Counted from the stretch's first letter, positions 1 to 10,032 are shown. The stretch is 64,000 nt of DNA from Nocardioides guangzhouensis (GCF_004519545.1 NZ_SDKM01000006.1:1-64000), one strand, 5' to 3'. Notes: a model not told the origin generated them from the sequence alone. Numbers and translations are program-made.

Positions 1-3000
1 TGTCCTGGTACTCCGAGTGGATCGACCACTTCGAGTGCGGGGTCAGGTAGCGCACGGTGACCTGCGCCGCGCCGTCCGGCCCGATCCTGGGCTCCCCGAA
101 CAGGCGGTGCATGTCCAGAGGCGGCCGGTACGTCGGCAGCGACTCGCCGACGTCCTGCATCCAGTCGTGGTCGAGGTAGAAGTGCATCCGGCCGGTCAGC
201 GTGTGGAACGGCTTGAGCCGCTCGATGTTGACCGTGAACGGCGCGTAGCGCCGGCCACCGGTCTCCGAGCCCGACCACTCCGGCGAGGTGATCACCGGGA
301 CCGGGGCGACCTGGGTGTCGGCGAAGGTGATCCGCTTCTCCTCCGACCCCTCGGCCAGGTCCGCGAGCTCCATGCCGACCCGCTGCTCGAGGGTCTTGAA
401 GCCCTGCACGGCCAGCTCGCCGTTGGTGGTGCCGGAGAAGGTGAGGATCGCCTGCGCCATCTTGGCGTCGGTGTCGATCGCCGGCCGGCCGTCCGCCGCC
501 CCGCCCAGCATCACGCCGTTCTCGCGCGCCAGCCGCCGGGTCTGCTCCTCCAGCCGGTAGGTCACGTTCTTGACCGTGAATCCCAGCGAGTCCGCGAGCG
601 GCCCCACCGCGGCGAGCTTGTCGGCGATCGCGGTGTAGTCGCGCTCGACGACCGTGAACACCGGCATGTTCCGGCCGGGGGTGCCCGGGGCGCCGCTCCC
701 CCGCCAGTCGTCGACCCGGCCGCCCGGCTGCGCGGTCTCGCCCGGGGTGTCGTGCTGGAGCGGCACGCTGACCAGGTCCTTGCGCACCCCGAGGTGGGTC
801 GTCGCCATCGCCGAGAGCCGCCGGGCCAGCAGGTGGAAGGTCTCGAAGTCGGTCTTCGCCTCCCACGGCGGGTCGATCGCCGGGGAGAACGCGTGCACGA
901 ACGGGTGCATGTCGGTCGAGGAGAGGTCGTGCTTCTCGTACCAGGTGGCGGCCGGGAACACGACGTCCGAGAGCAGCGTGGTCGAGGTCATCCGGAAGTC
1001 GGCCGAGACCAGGAGGTCGAGCTTCCCCTCCGGCGCCTCGTCGTACCACCGGACGTCGCTCGGTCGCGGTGCCTCGGGGTTCTCGCTGCCCAGCACGTTG
1101 GAGTGGGTGCCGAGCAGGTGCTTGAGGAAGTACTCGTTGCCCTTCGCCGAGGAGCCCATCAGGTTCGAGCGCCACAGCACCAGGGTCCGGGGCCAGTTCT
1201 CCGGCGCGTCCACGTCCTCGATCGCCGGCGTCAGGGTGCCCTCGTGCAGCGCCTGCGCGACGTACGACGCGGGGTCGGGGGCCCGTCCCTCGTCCACCGC
1301 GGCCTGGGCGTCCTCGGCGACCTGGAGCGGGTTGGTGCCGAACTGCGGGTAGAACGGCATCCAGCCGAGCCGCGCGGACTGCGCGATGGTGTCGGCGGTG
1401 TGCTTGCCGGCAAGGTGACCGCGCGCCAGCGGCGAGGACAGCGAGTCGGCGGAGTAGCCGTCGGTGCGCCACTGCCCGGTGTGCATGTACCAGTACGCCG
1501 TGCCGATCATGGTCCGCGGCGGCCGGGTCCAGTCCAGCGCGTTCGCCAGCGAGATCCAGCCGGTGATCGGGCGGCACTTCTCCTGCCCGACGTAGTGCGC
1601 CCAGCCACCGCCGTTGCGGCCCATGCAGCCGGTCAGCACGAGCAGCGACAGGATCGAGCGGTACGTCGCGTCGCCGTGGAACCACTGGCAGATCCCGGCG
1701 CCCATGATGATCATCGACCGGCCCTCGGACTCCTCGGCGTTCGTCGCGAACTCGCGCGCCACCCGGATGCACTGGTCGGCCGGGACGCCGGTGACCTCCG
1801 CCTGCCAGGCCGGGGTGTACGGCGTCCCCGCGTCGTCGTAGCCGGTCGGCCACTCGCCGGGCAGGCCGTCGCGGGCCACGCCGTACTGCGCGAGCATCAG
1901 GTCGTAGACCGTGGTGACCAGGTGCCCGCCGACGCGCCGGGTCGGCACGCCGCGGCGCAGCACCGAGCCGCTGCCGTCGGGGTCGTCGAACGCCGGCAGC
2001 AGCACCTCGACCGGCGCGCTGCCCTCGCCGGCCATCGTCAGCGCCGGCGAGACGCCCTCGAGGTCGAGGTTCCAGCGGCCGATGCCGGAGTCGGCGTACC
2101 GGAAGCCCATCGAGCCGTTGGGGACCACCGGCTCGCCGCTGGCCCCGTCGAGGAGCACGGTCTTCCAGGCGTCCTCGGACGCGGTGCCGCCGAGGTCGGT
2201 CGCGGTGAGGAACTTGCCGGGGACCAGGCCGCCGTCGGGGTGCTCGTCGAGGTGCACCAGGAACGGCAGGTCGCTGTAGGTGCGGACGTAGTCGACGAAG
2301 AACGGCGTGCGCCGGTCGACGAAGAACTCCTTGAGCACGACGTGCCCCATCGCCATCGCCAGCGCGGCGTCGGTGCCGGCCTGCGCGGGCATCCACTCGT
2401 CGGCGAACTTGGTGTTGTCGGCGTAGTCGGGGCTGACCGTGACCACCTTGGTGCCGCGGTAGCGGACCTCGGCCATCCAGTGCGCGTCCGGCGTGCGGGT
2501 GACGGGGACGTTGGAGCCCCACATCATGAGGTACGTCGCGTCCCACCAGTCACCGGACTCGGGGACGTCGGTCTGGTCGCCGAACACCTGCGGGCTGGCC
2601 ACCGGGAGGTCGGCGTACCAGTCGTAGAACGAGGTCATCACCCCGCCGATGAGCTGGATGAAGCGGGTGCCGACGCAGTGCGACACCATCGACATCGCCG
2701 GGATCGGCGAGAAGCCGGCACACCGGTCCGGGCCGTAGGTCTTGATCGTGTGCACGTGCGCGGCGGCGACCATCTCGACCGCCTCGTCCCAGGACGCGCG
2801 CACCAGCCCGCCCTTGCCGCGGGCCTGCTGGTAGCGGCGCCGCCGCTCCGGGTCGCCGGTGATCTCGGCCCACGCCAGCACCGGGTCGCCGAGCCGGGCC
2901 CGGGCATCGCGGAACATCTCGAGCAGGACGCCGCGCACGTAGGGGTAGCGGACCCGCGTCGGCGAGTAGGTGTACCAGGAGAACGCGGCCCCGCGGGGGC

Positions 3001-3319
3001 AGCCGCGGGGCTCGTACTCCGGCCGGTCCGGCCCGACCGAGGGATAGTCGGTCTCCTGGGTCTCCCAGGTGATGATCCCGTCCTTGACGTAGACCTTCCA
3101 CGAGCAGGAGCCCGTGCAGTTCACGCCGTGGGTGGAGCGGACGACCTTGTCGTGGCTCCAGCGGTCGCGGTAGAACACGTCGCCCTGCCGGCCGCCCTCG
3201 CGGAACACGGCGCGCCCGTCGTCCGTCTCGTCCCAGCGCGTGAAGAAGCGCCCCAGGCCGAGCAGGGCGTCGGCCGCCGGGCCGTCGGTCCGCGCTCCTC
3301 TGTCCCGAGCCTCCGTCAT
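1..3319 (-). CDS. narG: Respiratory nitrate reductase alpha subunit NarG (C-terminus off the window)
   Basis: Catalytic subunit of the membrane-bound quinol:nitrate oxidoreductase, which reduces nitrate to nitrite on the cytoplasmic face and carries Mo-bisMGD and a 4Fe-4S cluster. From ATG 3319 the protein shows the NarG cluster motif H64-x3-C68-x3-C72 (HGVNCTGSC), then CPRGAAFSWY, the WYADLP segment near residue 236 that should hold the Asp ligand of molybdenum, and PVTRTPDAHW. The last residues visible are LTPHSKWSIHSEYQD, so about 1106 of the usual roughly 1230 residues are present and narHJI should follow to the left of the window. The start gives a normal N-terminus; ATG 3339 is out of frame. 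A long open frame on the other strand is an antisense artefact of high GC. Confidence 0.97.
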   Translation of the reverse strand, partial: MTEARDRGARTDGPAADALLGLGRFFTRWDETDDGRAVFREGGRQGDVFYRDRWSHDKVVRSTHGVNCTGSCSWKVYVKDGIITWETQETDYPSVGPDRPEYEPRGCPRGAAFSWYTYSPTRVRYPYVRGVLLEMFRDARARLGDPVLAWAEITGDPERRRRYQQARGKGGLVRASWDEAVEMVAAAHVHTIKTYGPDRCAGFSPIPAMSMVSHCVGTRFIQLIGGVMTSFYDWYADLPVASPQVFGDQTDVPESGDWWDATYLMMWGSNVPVTRTPDAHWMAEVRYRGTKVVTVSPDYADNTKFADEWMPAQAGTDAALAMAMGHVVLKEFFVDRRTPFFVDYVRTYSDLPFLVHLDEHPDGGLVPGKFLTATDLGGTASEDAWKTVLLDGASGEPVVPNGSMGFRYADSGIGRWNLDLEGVSPALTMAGEGSAPVEVLLPAFDDPDGSGSVLRRGVPTRRVGGHLVTTVYDLMLAQYGVARDGLPGEWPTGYDDAGTPYTPAWQAEVTGVPADQCIRVAREFATNAEESEGRSMIIMGAGICQWFHGDATYRSILSLLVLTGCMGRNGGGWAHYVGQEKCRPITGWISLANALDWTRPPRTMIGTAYWYMHTGQWRTDGYSADSLSSPLARGHLAGKHTADTIAQSARLGWMPFYPQFGTNPLQVAEDAQAAVDEGRAPDPASYVAQALHEGTLTPAIEDVDAPENWPRTLVLWRSNLMGSSAKGNEYFLKHLLGTHSNVLGSENPEAPRPSDVRWYDEAPEGKLDLLVSADFRMTSTTLLSDVVFPAATWYEKHDLSSTDMHPFVHAFSPAIDPPWEAKTDFETFHLLARRLSAMATTHLGVRKDLVSVPLQHDTPGETAQPGGRVDDWRGSGAPGTPGRNMPVFTVVERDYTAIADKLAAVGPLADSLGFTVKNVTYRLEEQTRRLARENGVMLGGAADGRPAIDTDAKMAQAILTFSGTTNGELAVQGFKTLEQRVGMELADLAEGSEEKRITFADTQVAPVPVITSPEWSGSETGGRRYAPFTVNIERLKPFHTLTGRMHFYLDHDWMQDVGESLPTYRPPLDMHRLFGEPRIGPDGAAQVTVRYLTPHSKWSIHSEYQD

Positions 3320-3411
3320 CGGTCCCGGTCCACGTCCATGAGCCCTCCTCCGTCGCCCGAGTCGACGTCCTCGGTCCCCTGATCGTGGCGTGGATCACAT
3401 CGGGGCGGCAA

Positions 3412-3425
3412 GGGACCTTGGTCCC
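3412..3425. promoter_or_regulatory. DosR/DevR-like palindrome upstream of narG
   Basis: The perfect 14-bp palindrome GGGACC-TT-GGTCCC lies about 93 bases upstream of the narG start. It matches the core of the actinobacterial DosR box (GGGACT-WW-AGTCCC) except for a symmetrical T-to-C change in each half. Hypoxia control of nar genes would fit, but which regulator binds is inferred. Confidence 0.5.
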
Positions 3426-3458
3426 CGGCGAGTCGCGCACCCGGTGCGCGAGGGGAGG

Positions 3459-3669
3459 TCAGTGGCCGGCGGACCGGGGCGCCGCCCTGACCCGCATCGC
3501 GAGCTCACGGGTGCGGAACGGCTTGGTGATGTAGCCACCGGCGCCCGCGGCGAAGGCCTGTTCGAGGTCCTTCCCCAGCGACCGCGCGGTGAGCATGATG
3601 ATCGGCGCGGTGGCGTACTCCCGGTGCCCGTCGCGGGCACAGGTCCAGACCATCGGGCCCGGCGAGGTG
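3459..3669 (-). pseudogene. Response-regulator receiver domain relic
   Basis: The minus strand encodes PIIMLTARSLGKDL, then AFAAGAGGYITKPFRTREL, the last third of a CheY-like receiver domain including the conserved Thr/Ser region and the K-P dipeptide. The preceding part, PDGLDLC (the 'MPxxDGLE' strand-3 region), continues in a different frame just upstream (about 3636-3669). The N-terminal half with the phospho-accepting Asp is missing altogether. The 64-residue open frame starting at 3653 is therefore a decayed fragment rather than a working protein. It could once have been a regulator of the adjacent nar genes, but that is speculation. Confidence 0.55.
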
Positions 3670-3724
3670 CCGCGACCTCGAACCGGCCGGCGGGGCGGCC
3701 GGGGCCCGTCAGTTCGGGGTGGTC

Positions 3725-3913
3725 TCAGTTCTGGGTGGTCTCGGCGGTCTCCCGGACGTCGTCGTACGAGCGGCGCGGGGCCGGCACGACGTCGTCGCTG
3801 TGGAACTCCTGCCAGCAGTCGCGGCAGTACGCGACGACCTGGAACGACACGGAGCGCAGGATCGCGTCACCGTTGCCCACGGTCTCCAGACAGTCTCGAC
3901 AGATGTAGCTCAT
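3725..3913 (-). CDS. Small CxxC/CxxC protein, paralogue 1
   Basis: A 62-residue protein with two CxxC pairs (C5-x2-C8 and C30-x2-C33, the latter in VAYCRDCW), which looks like a four-cysteine zinc ribbon. It starts at ATG 3913 behind a good Shine-Dalgarno sequence (GGGAGG). It shares the framework 'C-x2-CL...LRS[VI]SF..VAYCRDCW...VVPAPRRS' with the protein at 4092-4277, so the two arose by tandem duplication. I do not recognise a named family. The tail (residues 42-62) is polar and probably disordered. Position beside narG suggests co-regulation with anaerobic respiration, an inference only. Confidence 0.8.
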   Translation of the reverse strand: MSYICRDCLETVGNGDAILRSVSFQVVAYCRDCWQEFHSDDVVPAPRRSYDDVRETAETTQN

Positions 3914-4091
3914 GATGGTGGCCCCTCCCGCTGGTCAAGCGTTCCCCTGCGCCAAGTGTCGGGACCCCGGGGGGCCGGGTCAAGGAGGCGCGGGCGTGGC
4001 GTGGAAAAACTGGGGTTCCGCGCTATCCACTGGGGTCACGTCCTGCCCTCAGAACAGGCGTCCCCGCCCGGGCCGTCGGGCGCGGCGTCGG

Positions 4092-4277
4092 TCAGGCCTC
4101 GACCGAGACCGGCCGCCAGGCGTCCTCCGGGCTGCGCCGCGGAGCCGGGACGACACCGTGGTGCTCCTGCTCCCAGCAGTCGCGGCAGTAGGCGACCTGG
4201 TGGAAGGAGATGGAGCGCAGCAGCGCCTCACCTGCCGGGACCGGCCCGAGGCAGTCATGGCACGTGTAGATGGTCAC
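4092..4277 (-). CDS. Small CxxC/CxxC protein, paralogue 2
   Basis: A 61-residue protein with cysteine pairs C6-x2-C9 and C31-x2-C34 (VAYCRDCW), clearly homologous to its neighbour at 3725-3913; the spacing between the pairs is the same in both. The start is GTG 4277 with AAGGAG ten bases upstream. The 178-base gap to paralogue 1 holds no obvious gene. A zinc-binding adaptor or DNA/RNA-binding role is possible, but nothing in the sequence fixes the function. Retention of all four cysteines in both copies argues that the metal site is under selection. Confidence 0.8.
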   Translation of the reverse strand: MTIYTCHDCLGPVPAGEALLRSISFHQVAYCRDCWEQEHHGVVPAPRRSPEDAWRPVSVEA

Positions 4278-4351
4278 GGGGGTGCTCCTTGTCGGCCTGT
4301 CTAGACCCTCACTCCGAGTGAATCGCCCGGCGGCGCCGCGGTCAAGACCCG

Positions 4352-4357
4352 TAGCCT
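4352..4357 (+). promoter_or_regulatory. -10 hexamer of a probable leaderless transcript
   Basis: TAGCCT is followed by six bases and GTG 4364. This spacing is that of leaderless actinobacterial mRNAs and favours GTG 4364 over the in-frame GTG 4358, which touches the hexamer. Confidence 0.5.
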
Positions 4358-4363
4358 GTGCCG

Positions 4364-5143
4364 GTGCCGGAAATCCTGAGGATCTCGTTCGTCGCCGGCG
4401 TCACCCCCGACAAGTGGGCCCGCACCTGGCGCGAGCGGGAGCCCGGCACCCCGCTCGAGCTCTCCCTGGTCGAGCAGCCGGACCAGCTGGCCCCGCTCCG
4501 CGACGGCGCCGCCGACATGGCGTTCGTGCGGCTGCCGGTGGACCGCGAGGGTCTGCACCTGATCCCGCTCTACGAGGAGCTCGCGGTCGTGGTGGTGCCC
4601 GTCGAGCACCCGGTCGCGGCGTACGACGAGGTGACGCTCGCCGACCTCGCCGACGAGCAGCTGGTGGCCGGCGCGGCCGAGGGCTGGGCGGAGGGCTGGG
4701 ACGCGGTGGCCACGGCCGAGCCGCTGCCGTTCCCGCCGATGACCACCAAGCAGGCGCTCGAGGTGGTGGCCTCCGGGACCGGGATCGCGGTCGTTCCGAT
4801 GTCGGTGGCCCGGCTGCTGCACCGCAAGGACCTCACCTTCCGCCCGGTGTCCGACGTGCCACCGACTCGCGTGGGGCTGGCCTGGCCGACCAGCTCCGAC
4901 GACCCGGACCTCGACGCGTTCGTGGGCGTCGTCCGCGGCCGCACCGTCCGCAGCTCCCGCGGCGAGCAGCAGGCCGGCACGAAGAAGGGCGCGGCCGTCG
5001 GTGGCGGTACGCCACCCGGCTCGGGTGGCAGACAGGGCGCGAGCCAGGGCAGCGGGCGGACGGCCCGCGGCCAGGGCCGCAACCAGGCGGGCCGCGGCGG
5101 CAGGTCGAACCGGCGTGGCTCGGGCGGGCGACGCCGGGGCTAG
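4364..5143 (+). CDS. LysR-type substrate-binding domain protein without HTH, with Arg/Gly-rich tail
   Basis: About residues 3-195 resemble the periplasmic-binding-protein-like effector domain of LysR regulators: an ILRISFV opening strand, a substrate cleft around LRDGAADMAFVRLP, and GTGIAVVPMSVARL. The winged-helix DNA-binding domain that should precede it is absent, since the open frame begins directly with the effector fold. Instead the last 65 residues form a low-complexity tail rich in Gly, Arg, Gln and Lys (SGGRQGASQGSGRTARGQG, RSNRRGSGGRRRG). Such stand-alone domains are known in actinobacteria, but I cannot name a ligand. The basic tail might contact nucleic acid. The protein is 259 residues from GTG 4364. 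Confidence 0.8.
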   Translation: MPEILRISFVAGVTPDKWARTWREREPGTPLELSLVEQPDQLAPLRDGAADMAFVRLPVDREGLHLIPLYEELAVVVVPVEHPVAAYDEVTLADLADEQLVAGAAEGWAEGWDAVATAEPLPFPPMTTKQALEVVASGTGIAVVPMSVARLLHRKDLTFRPVSDVPPTRVGLAWPTSSDDPDLDAFVGVVRGRTVRSSRGEQQAGTKKGAAVGGGTPPGSGGRQGASQGSGRTARGQGRNQAGRGGRSNRRGSGGRRRG

Positions 5144-5171
5144 GTCGCCCCCGACCGGCCACCGGGGCTGG

Positions 5172-6419
5172 CTAGCCCCGGCCGGCAACCGGGGATCCCG
5201 CGACCTCGGCGGCGGCCGGCACGAAGTAGCCGGCGACCGCCCGGACCCGGACGCCGATCCGGTGCCCCTCGTCGCCGAGACCCAGCCGGTAGAACCGGTA
5301 CACCTGTCCCGGGATCGGCTCGCCGTCCCGCAGCCACTGGTAGGTCACCCGGTCCGGGGTGCGCGACCAGGTGCCGGCCGTGGCGAACACGGTCTCCCCC
5401 GCGACGTACGTGCCGATCACCTCGGGCGCCTGGACCGGCTGCAGCGCCCGGTCGGGGCGGACCAGCGTCACCGTCCACGCGACCGGGGCGAGCACCCGCC
5501 CGTTCCGACGGATCCCGGCGACCCGCACGCGGTAGCCCGCGTCGGTGGCCAGCGTCGGCCGGACCAGGCCGCGCACCCTCCACACCAGCGTGTTCGGGCC
5601 CATGCCGTTGCGCACGGCGTACCGGTCGACCGCCAGGCGAACCCCGTCCGGCCCCCGGACCTCGACCCGGGCCCGGCGGAAGTCCGTGCCCGGCCGCGAC
5701 GCGCTGAGCGACCAGCGCCCGCGCGGCTCGAGCGGGGCCGGGAAGTAGCCGGCGCTCGGCCAGGGGACGTAGCGGGGCACGGCGTCGCGGTGCTGCGGCA
5801 TGCCGACGACCACGAGGGCGTTCGCGCGCTCGGTGCTGCCACTGGCCATGACCGCGGTGTGCGGGCTGAACAGCCAGCGGCGGTGCCCCACCGGCCGGTT
5901 GCCCGCGCCGGCGTCCTCGACGTACCGGGTCACCGCCTGCGCACCGCGCGCCCGGCCGGCCGTGCCGAGGGCGAGGTTGGACCGGGACGCCAGCCAGGCG
6001 GCCGCCTTCGTCCGGCACCGCCATCCCAGCGGCGGGTGGTGGCTCAGCGCCCTGTTGGCGTCCATGATCAGCGCGGTCCGCTGGGCCAGGCCGCCGGTCG
6101 CGTCGTCGAAGCGGACCCGGCGCAGCCCGGCGAGCATCCGGAAGTAGTTGACCTGGGAGAGGGTCGCGGCCCGGGTCCGCGCGGAGACGCTGCCGGCGCG
6201 GCAGCCGTCGCGGGACCCGGTCCAGCCGAGCGGCACCTGCTGGTTGCGCAGCCAGACGTCGTAGAAGGTGTCGATCACCTGGCGGCGGTCGTGCGGGTCG
6301 TAGCCACCCGAGCGCTGCAGTGACGCGCCCGGGTCGTCCCCGCCCCCGTCGTGCCAGACCGCCACCAGCCCACGACGCCGAGCAGCAGCACGACCAGGAC
6401 GACGCGTGTTCTCATCCAA
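5172..6419 (-). CDS. CAP/SCP-domain secreted protein with Ig-like tail; apparent frameshift in the signal peptide
   Basis: A probable exported protein of the CAP (SCP/PR-1) superfamily. Residues about 88-200 carry the bacterial CAP pattern: VNYFRMLAGL, SNLALG, then GAGNRPVGHRRWLFSP. The C-terminal 80 residues form an Ig-like repeat (YQWLRDGEPIPG). In this frame the protein begins at TTG 6419 with MDENTRRPGRAAARRRG, which is no signal peptide. A different frame starting at ATG 6415 gives an ideal one, MRTRVVLVVLLLGVVGWW, and runs into a stop further on. A one-base shift near 6360-6375 would join the two. Either the gene has lost its export signal or the assembly has an indel. Downstream the gene ends 28 bases from its convergent neighbour. 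Confidence 0.8.
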   Translation of the reverse strand: MDENTRRPGRAAARRRGLVAVWHDGGGDDPGASLQRSGGYDPHDRRQVIDTFYDVWLRNQQVPLGWTGSRDGCRAGSVSARTRAATLSQVNYFRMLAGLRRVRFDDATGGLAQRTALIMDANRALSHHPPLGWRCRTKAAAWLASRSNLALGTAGRARGAQAVTRYVEDAGAGNRPVGHRRWLFSPHTAVMASGSTERANALVVVGMPQHRDAVPRYVPWPSAGYFPAPLEPRGRWSLSASRPGTDFRRARVEVRGPDGVRLAVDRYAVRNGMGPNTLVWRVRGLVRPTLATDAGYRVRVAGIRRNGRVLAPVAWTVTLVRPDRALQPVQAPEVIGTYVAGETVFATAGTWSRTPDRVTYQWLRDGEPIPGQVYRFYRLGLGDEGHRIGVRVRAVAGYFVPAAAEVAGSPVAGRG

Positions 6420-6665
6420 GGACTCCCCACGGGATGAAGCCGTCGGTCATCCCCCGTGTCGGAGCGTAGGAATCGGGGTACGACGGTCAGCGGCGACACG
6501 CGGAGCGCCTCCCGTCCGGCCGTCCCGGTCTGGACCGGCTCGTCCGGACCTCGTGGGCGAGGTCACGTCGTCAGAAGTTGCACTCTTCAACCGAACCTTG
6601 ACACGGTCGAAGACGCCCTGTGTCCCCTTCCGACAGGAGGAAGGCGCCCGTCGGCGCCGTACGTA

Positions 6666-8429
6666 GTGAACCCACCGACGACGACCGAGACGTCGACAAC
6701 GAAGCCCGAGTCCGCCGAGCACGCTGCGAAGAAGAACCCCGTGGCCGGCAGGCGGACGCCACCTCCGGACGTGATCCCTCACCCCGCTCTCGACGTGCCC
6801 GTCGAGGTCGCGGAGCCCGAGAAGTCCGGCGTCGACAAGCTAGTCTTCGGCGTCACCGCGCTGATCGCGATCGGGTTCCTCGTCTGGGGCTTCGTGAGCA
6901 CCTCCTCGCTGGCGTCGGTCTCCTCCGACAGCCTGACGTTGACGATGACCAACGCCGGCTGGCTGTTCGTGACCACCGCGAGCGCGTTCGTCGTGTTCGT
7001 CATCTGGCTGGCGCTCGGCAAGTTCGGCAACATCCCGCTCGGCCGTGACGACGAGGAGCCGGAGTTCCGGACCGTCTCGTGGGTCGCGATGATGTTCTCC
7101 GCCGGGATGGGCATCGGCCTGATGTTCTACGGCGTCTCCGAGCCGATCTCGCACTTCGCGACTCCCCCGCCGGGCACCGGCGAGGCGGGCAACCCGGAGG
7201 CCGCGCAGACCGCGATGGCCACCACCCTCTTCCACTGGACCCTGCACCCGTGGGCGATCTACGCCGTGGTCGGCCTGGCCATCGCGTACGGCGTCTACCG
7301 CAAGGGCCGCCTGCAGCTGATCAGCTCGGCCTTCGAGCCGCTGCTCGGCGATCGGGCGAACGGCCCGTGGGGCAAGGTCATCGACATGCTCGCGATCTTC
7401 GCGACGCTGTTCGGGTCCGCCGCCTCGCTGGGCCTGGGTGCGCTCCAGATCCAGAGCGGCCTGCAGATCGTCGCCGGCATCGGCGAGGTCGGGAACTCGG
7501 TCCTGATCGCGATCATCGCGGTGCTGACCGTCGCCTTCGTGCTGTCGGCGGTGTCCGGCGTCGCGAAGGGCATCCAGTGGCTGTCGAACATCAACATGGT
7601 GCTCGCGGTCGTGCTGGCGCTGTTCGTGTTCATCGTCGGCCCGACGGTGTTCATGCTCAACCTGGTCCCGACCTCGATCGGCACCTACGTCGGCGACCTG
7701 CCGATGATGTCCGCGCGCACCAGCGCCGAAGGCACCGAGACCCGCGACTGGCTCGCCGGCTGGACGGTCTTCTACTGGGCCTGGTGGCTGTCGTGGACGC
7801 CGTTCGTCGGCATGTTCATCGCCCGCATCTCGCGCGGGCGCACCATCCGCCAGTTCGTCACCGGCGTGCTGCTCGTGCCGAGCCTGGTCAGCCTGGTGTG
7901 GTTCTGCATCTTCGGCGGCGCGGCCATCCACCTGCAGAAGACCGGCACCGACATCGCCGGTGCGGCGACGCCCGAGTCGCAGCTCTTCGACACGCTCGCG
8001 GCCTACCCGGCGGCCACGGCCGCCTCGGTCCTGGTGATGGTCCTGGTCGCGATCTTCTTCGTGTCGGGCGCGGACGCCGCGTCGATCGTGATGGGGTCGC
8101 TGTCCGAGCGCGGCGCGCTCGAGCCGTCCAAGGCGACGGTCATCTTCTGGGGCGTCGCCACCGGTGCGGTCGCGGCGGTGATGCTGCTCGTCGGCGGCGA
8201 GGACGCCCTGAGCGGCCTCCAGACGATCACGATCGTGGCGGCCCTGCCGTTCGTGGTGGTGATGGTCGGCCTCGCGGTCGCGCTGGTGAAGGACCTGTCC
8301 TCCGACCCGATGGTGGTCCGGCGCCAGTACGCCCTCGACGCGGTGGATGCGGCGGTCGTTGCCGGTGTCACCGAGCACGGCGACGACTTCGTCATCCCCG
8401 TCGAGAAGGACCCCAACGCCGACGCCTGA
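6666..8429 (+). CDS. BCCT-family betaine/choline/carnitine-type transporter
   Basis: A secondary transporter for quaternary-ammonium or related compatible solutes, with the twelve hydrophobic segments of the BCCT family between about residues 60 and 545. The family core is plain: FYWAWWLSWTPFVGMFIARI followed by SRGRTIRQF, plus FSAGMGIGLMFYGVSEP near residue 150. The N-terminal 55 residues are hydrophilic and rich in Thr, Lys and Pro. The start is uncertain: GTG 6666 is in frame, but the nearest Shine-Dalgarno sequence (AGGAGG, 6635-6640) lies 25 bases upstream. A TTGACA hexamer occurs at 6598-6603. Substrate cannot be told from sequence; glycine betaine or choline is likely. Confidence 0.92.
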   Translation: MNPPTTTETSTTKPESAEHAAKKNPVAGRRTPPPDVIPHPALDVPVEVAEPEKSGVDKLVFGVTALIAIGFLVWGFVSTSSLASVSSDSLTLTMTNAGWLFVTTASAFVVFVIWLALGKFGNIPLGRDDEEPEFRTVSWVAMMFSAGMGIGLMFYGVSEPISHFATPPPGTGEAGNPEAAQTAMATTLFHWTLHPWAIYAVVGLAIAYGVYRKGRLQLISSAFEPLLGDRANGPWGKVIDMLAIFATLFGSAASLGLGALQIQSGLQIVAGIGEVGNSVLIAIIAVLTVAFVLSAVSGVAKGIQWLSNINMVLAVVLALFVFIVGPTVFMLNLVPTSIGTYVGDLPMMSARTSAEGTETRDWLAGWTVFYWAWWLSWTPFVGMFIARISRGRTIRQFVTGVLLVPSLVSLVWFCIFGGAAIHLQKTGTDIAGAATPESQLFDTLAAYPAATAASVLVMVLVAIFFVSGADAASIVMGSLSERGALEPSKATVIFWGVATGAVAAVMLLVGGEDALSGLQTITIVAALPFVVVMVGLAVALVKDLSSDPMVVRRQYALDAVDAAVVAGVTEHGDDFVIPVEKDPNADA

Positions 8430-8456
8430 CCGACGAGGCGCCCGGTCTTGACGCCC

Positions 8457-8500
8457 GAGGTGCCCCTTCTTGCGCACGACTCCGCAAGAAGGGGCACCTC
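8457..8500. terminator. 18-bp perfect inverted repeat between convergent genes
   Basis: The arms 8457-8474 (GAGGTGCCCCTTCTTGCG) and 8483-8500 are perfect reverse complements around an 8-base loop. There is no U-tract. It sits between the 3' ends of the BCCT gene and guaB1, so it probably ends transcription from both sides. Confidence 0.75.
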
Positions 8501-8552
8501 GCGGCGCAATTCCGGGCACGTCGGCGTGGCCGCTGGTCGAGGAGGGCGCGGG

Positions 8553-10025
<1,473 letters not shown>

Positions 10026-10032
10026 GGCGGCC

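Noticed and set aside
17-3382. Very long plus-strand open frame opposite narG
   Set aside because: It is antisense to a gene with all NarG motifs; its Arg/Val/His-rich translation is typical of the complementary frame of GC-rich coding DNA.
3384-3399. Possible Crp/FNR site (TGTGA-N6-CCACG) upstream of narG
   Set aside because: Only one half-site fits; the second half matches at three of five positions, which is too weak.
6598-6626. Promoter with TTGACA upstream of the BCCT gene
   Set aside because: No TAnnnT-like hexamer follows at 16-19 bases, so only the -35-like element can be noted.
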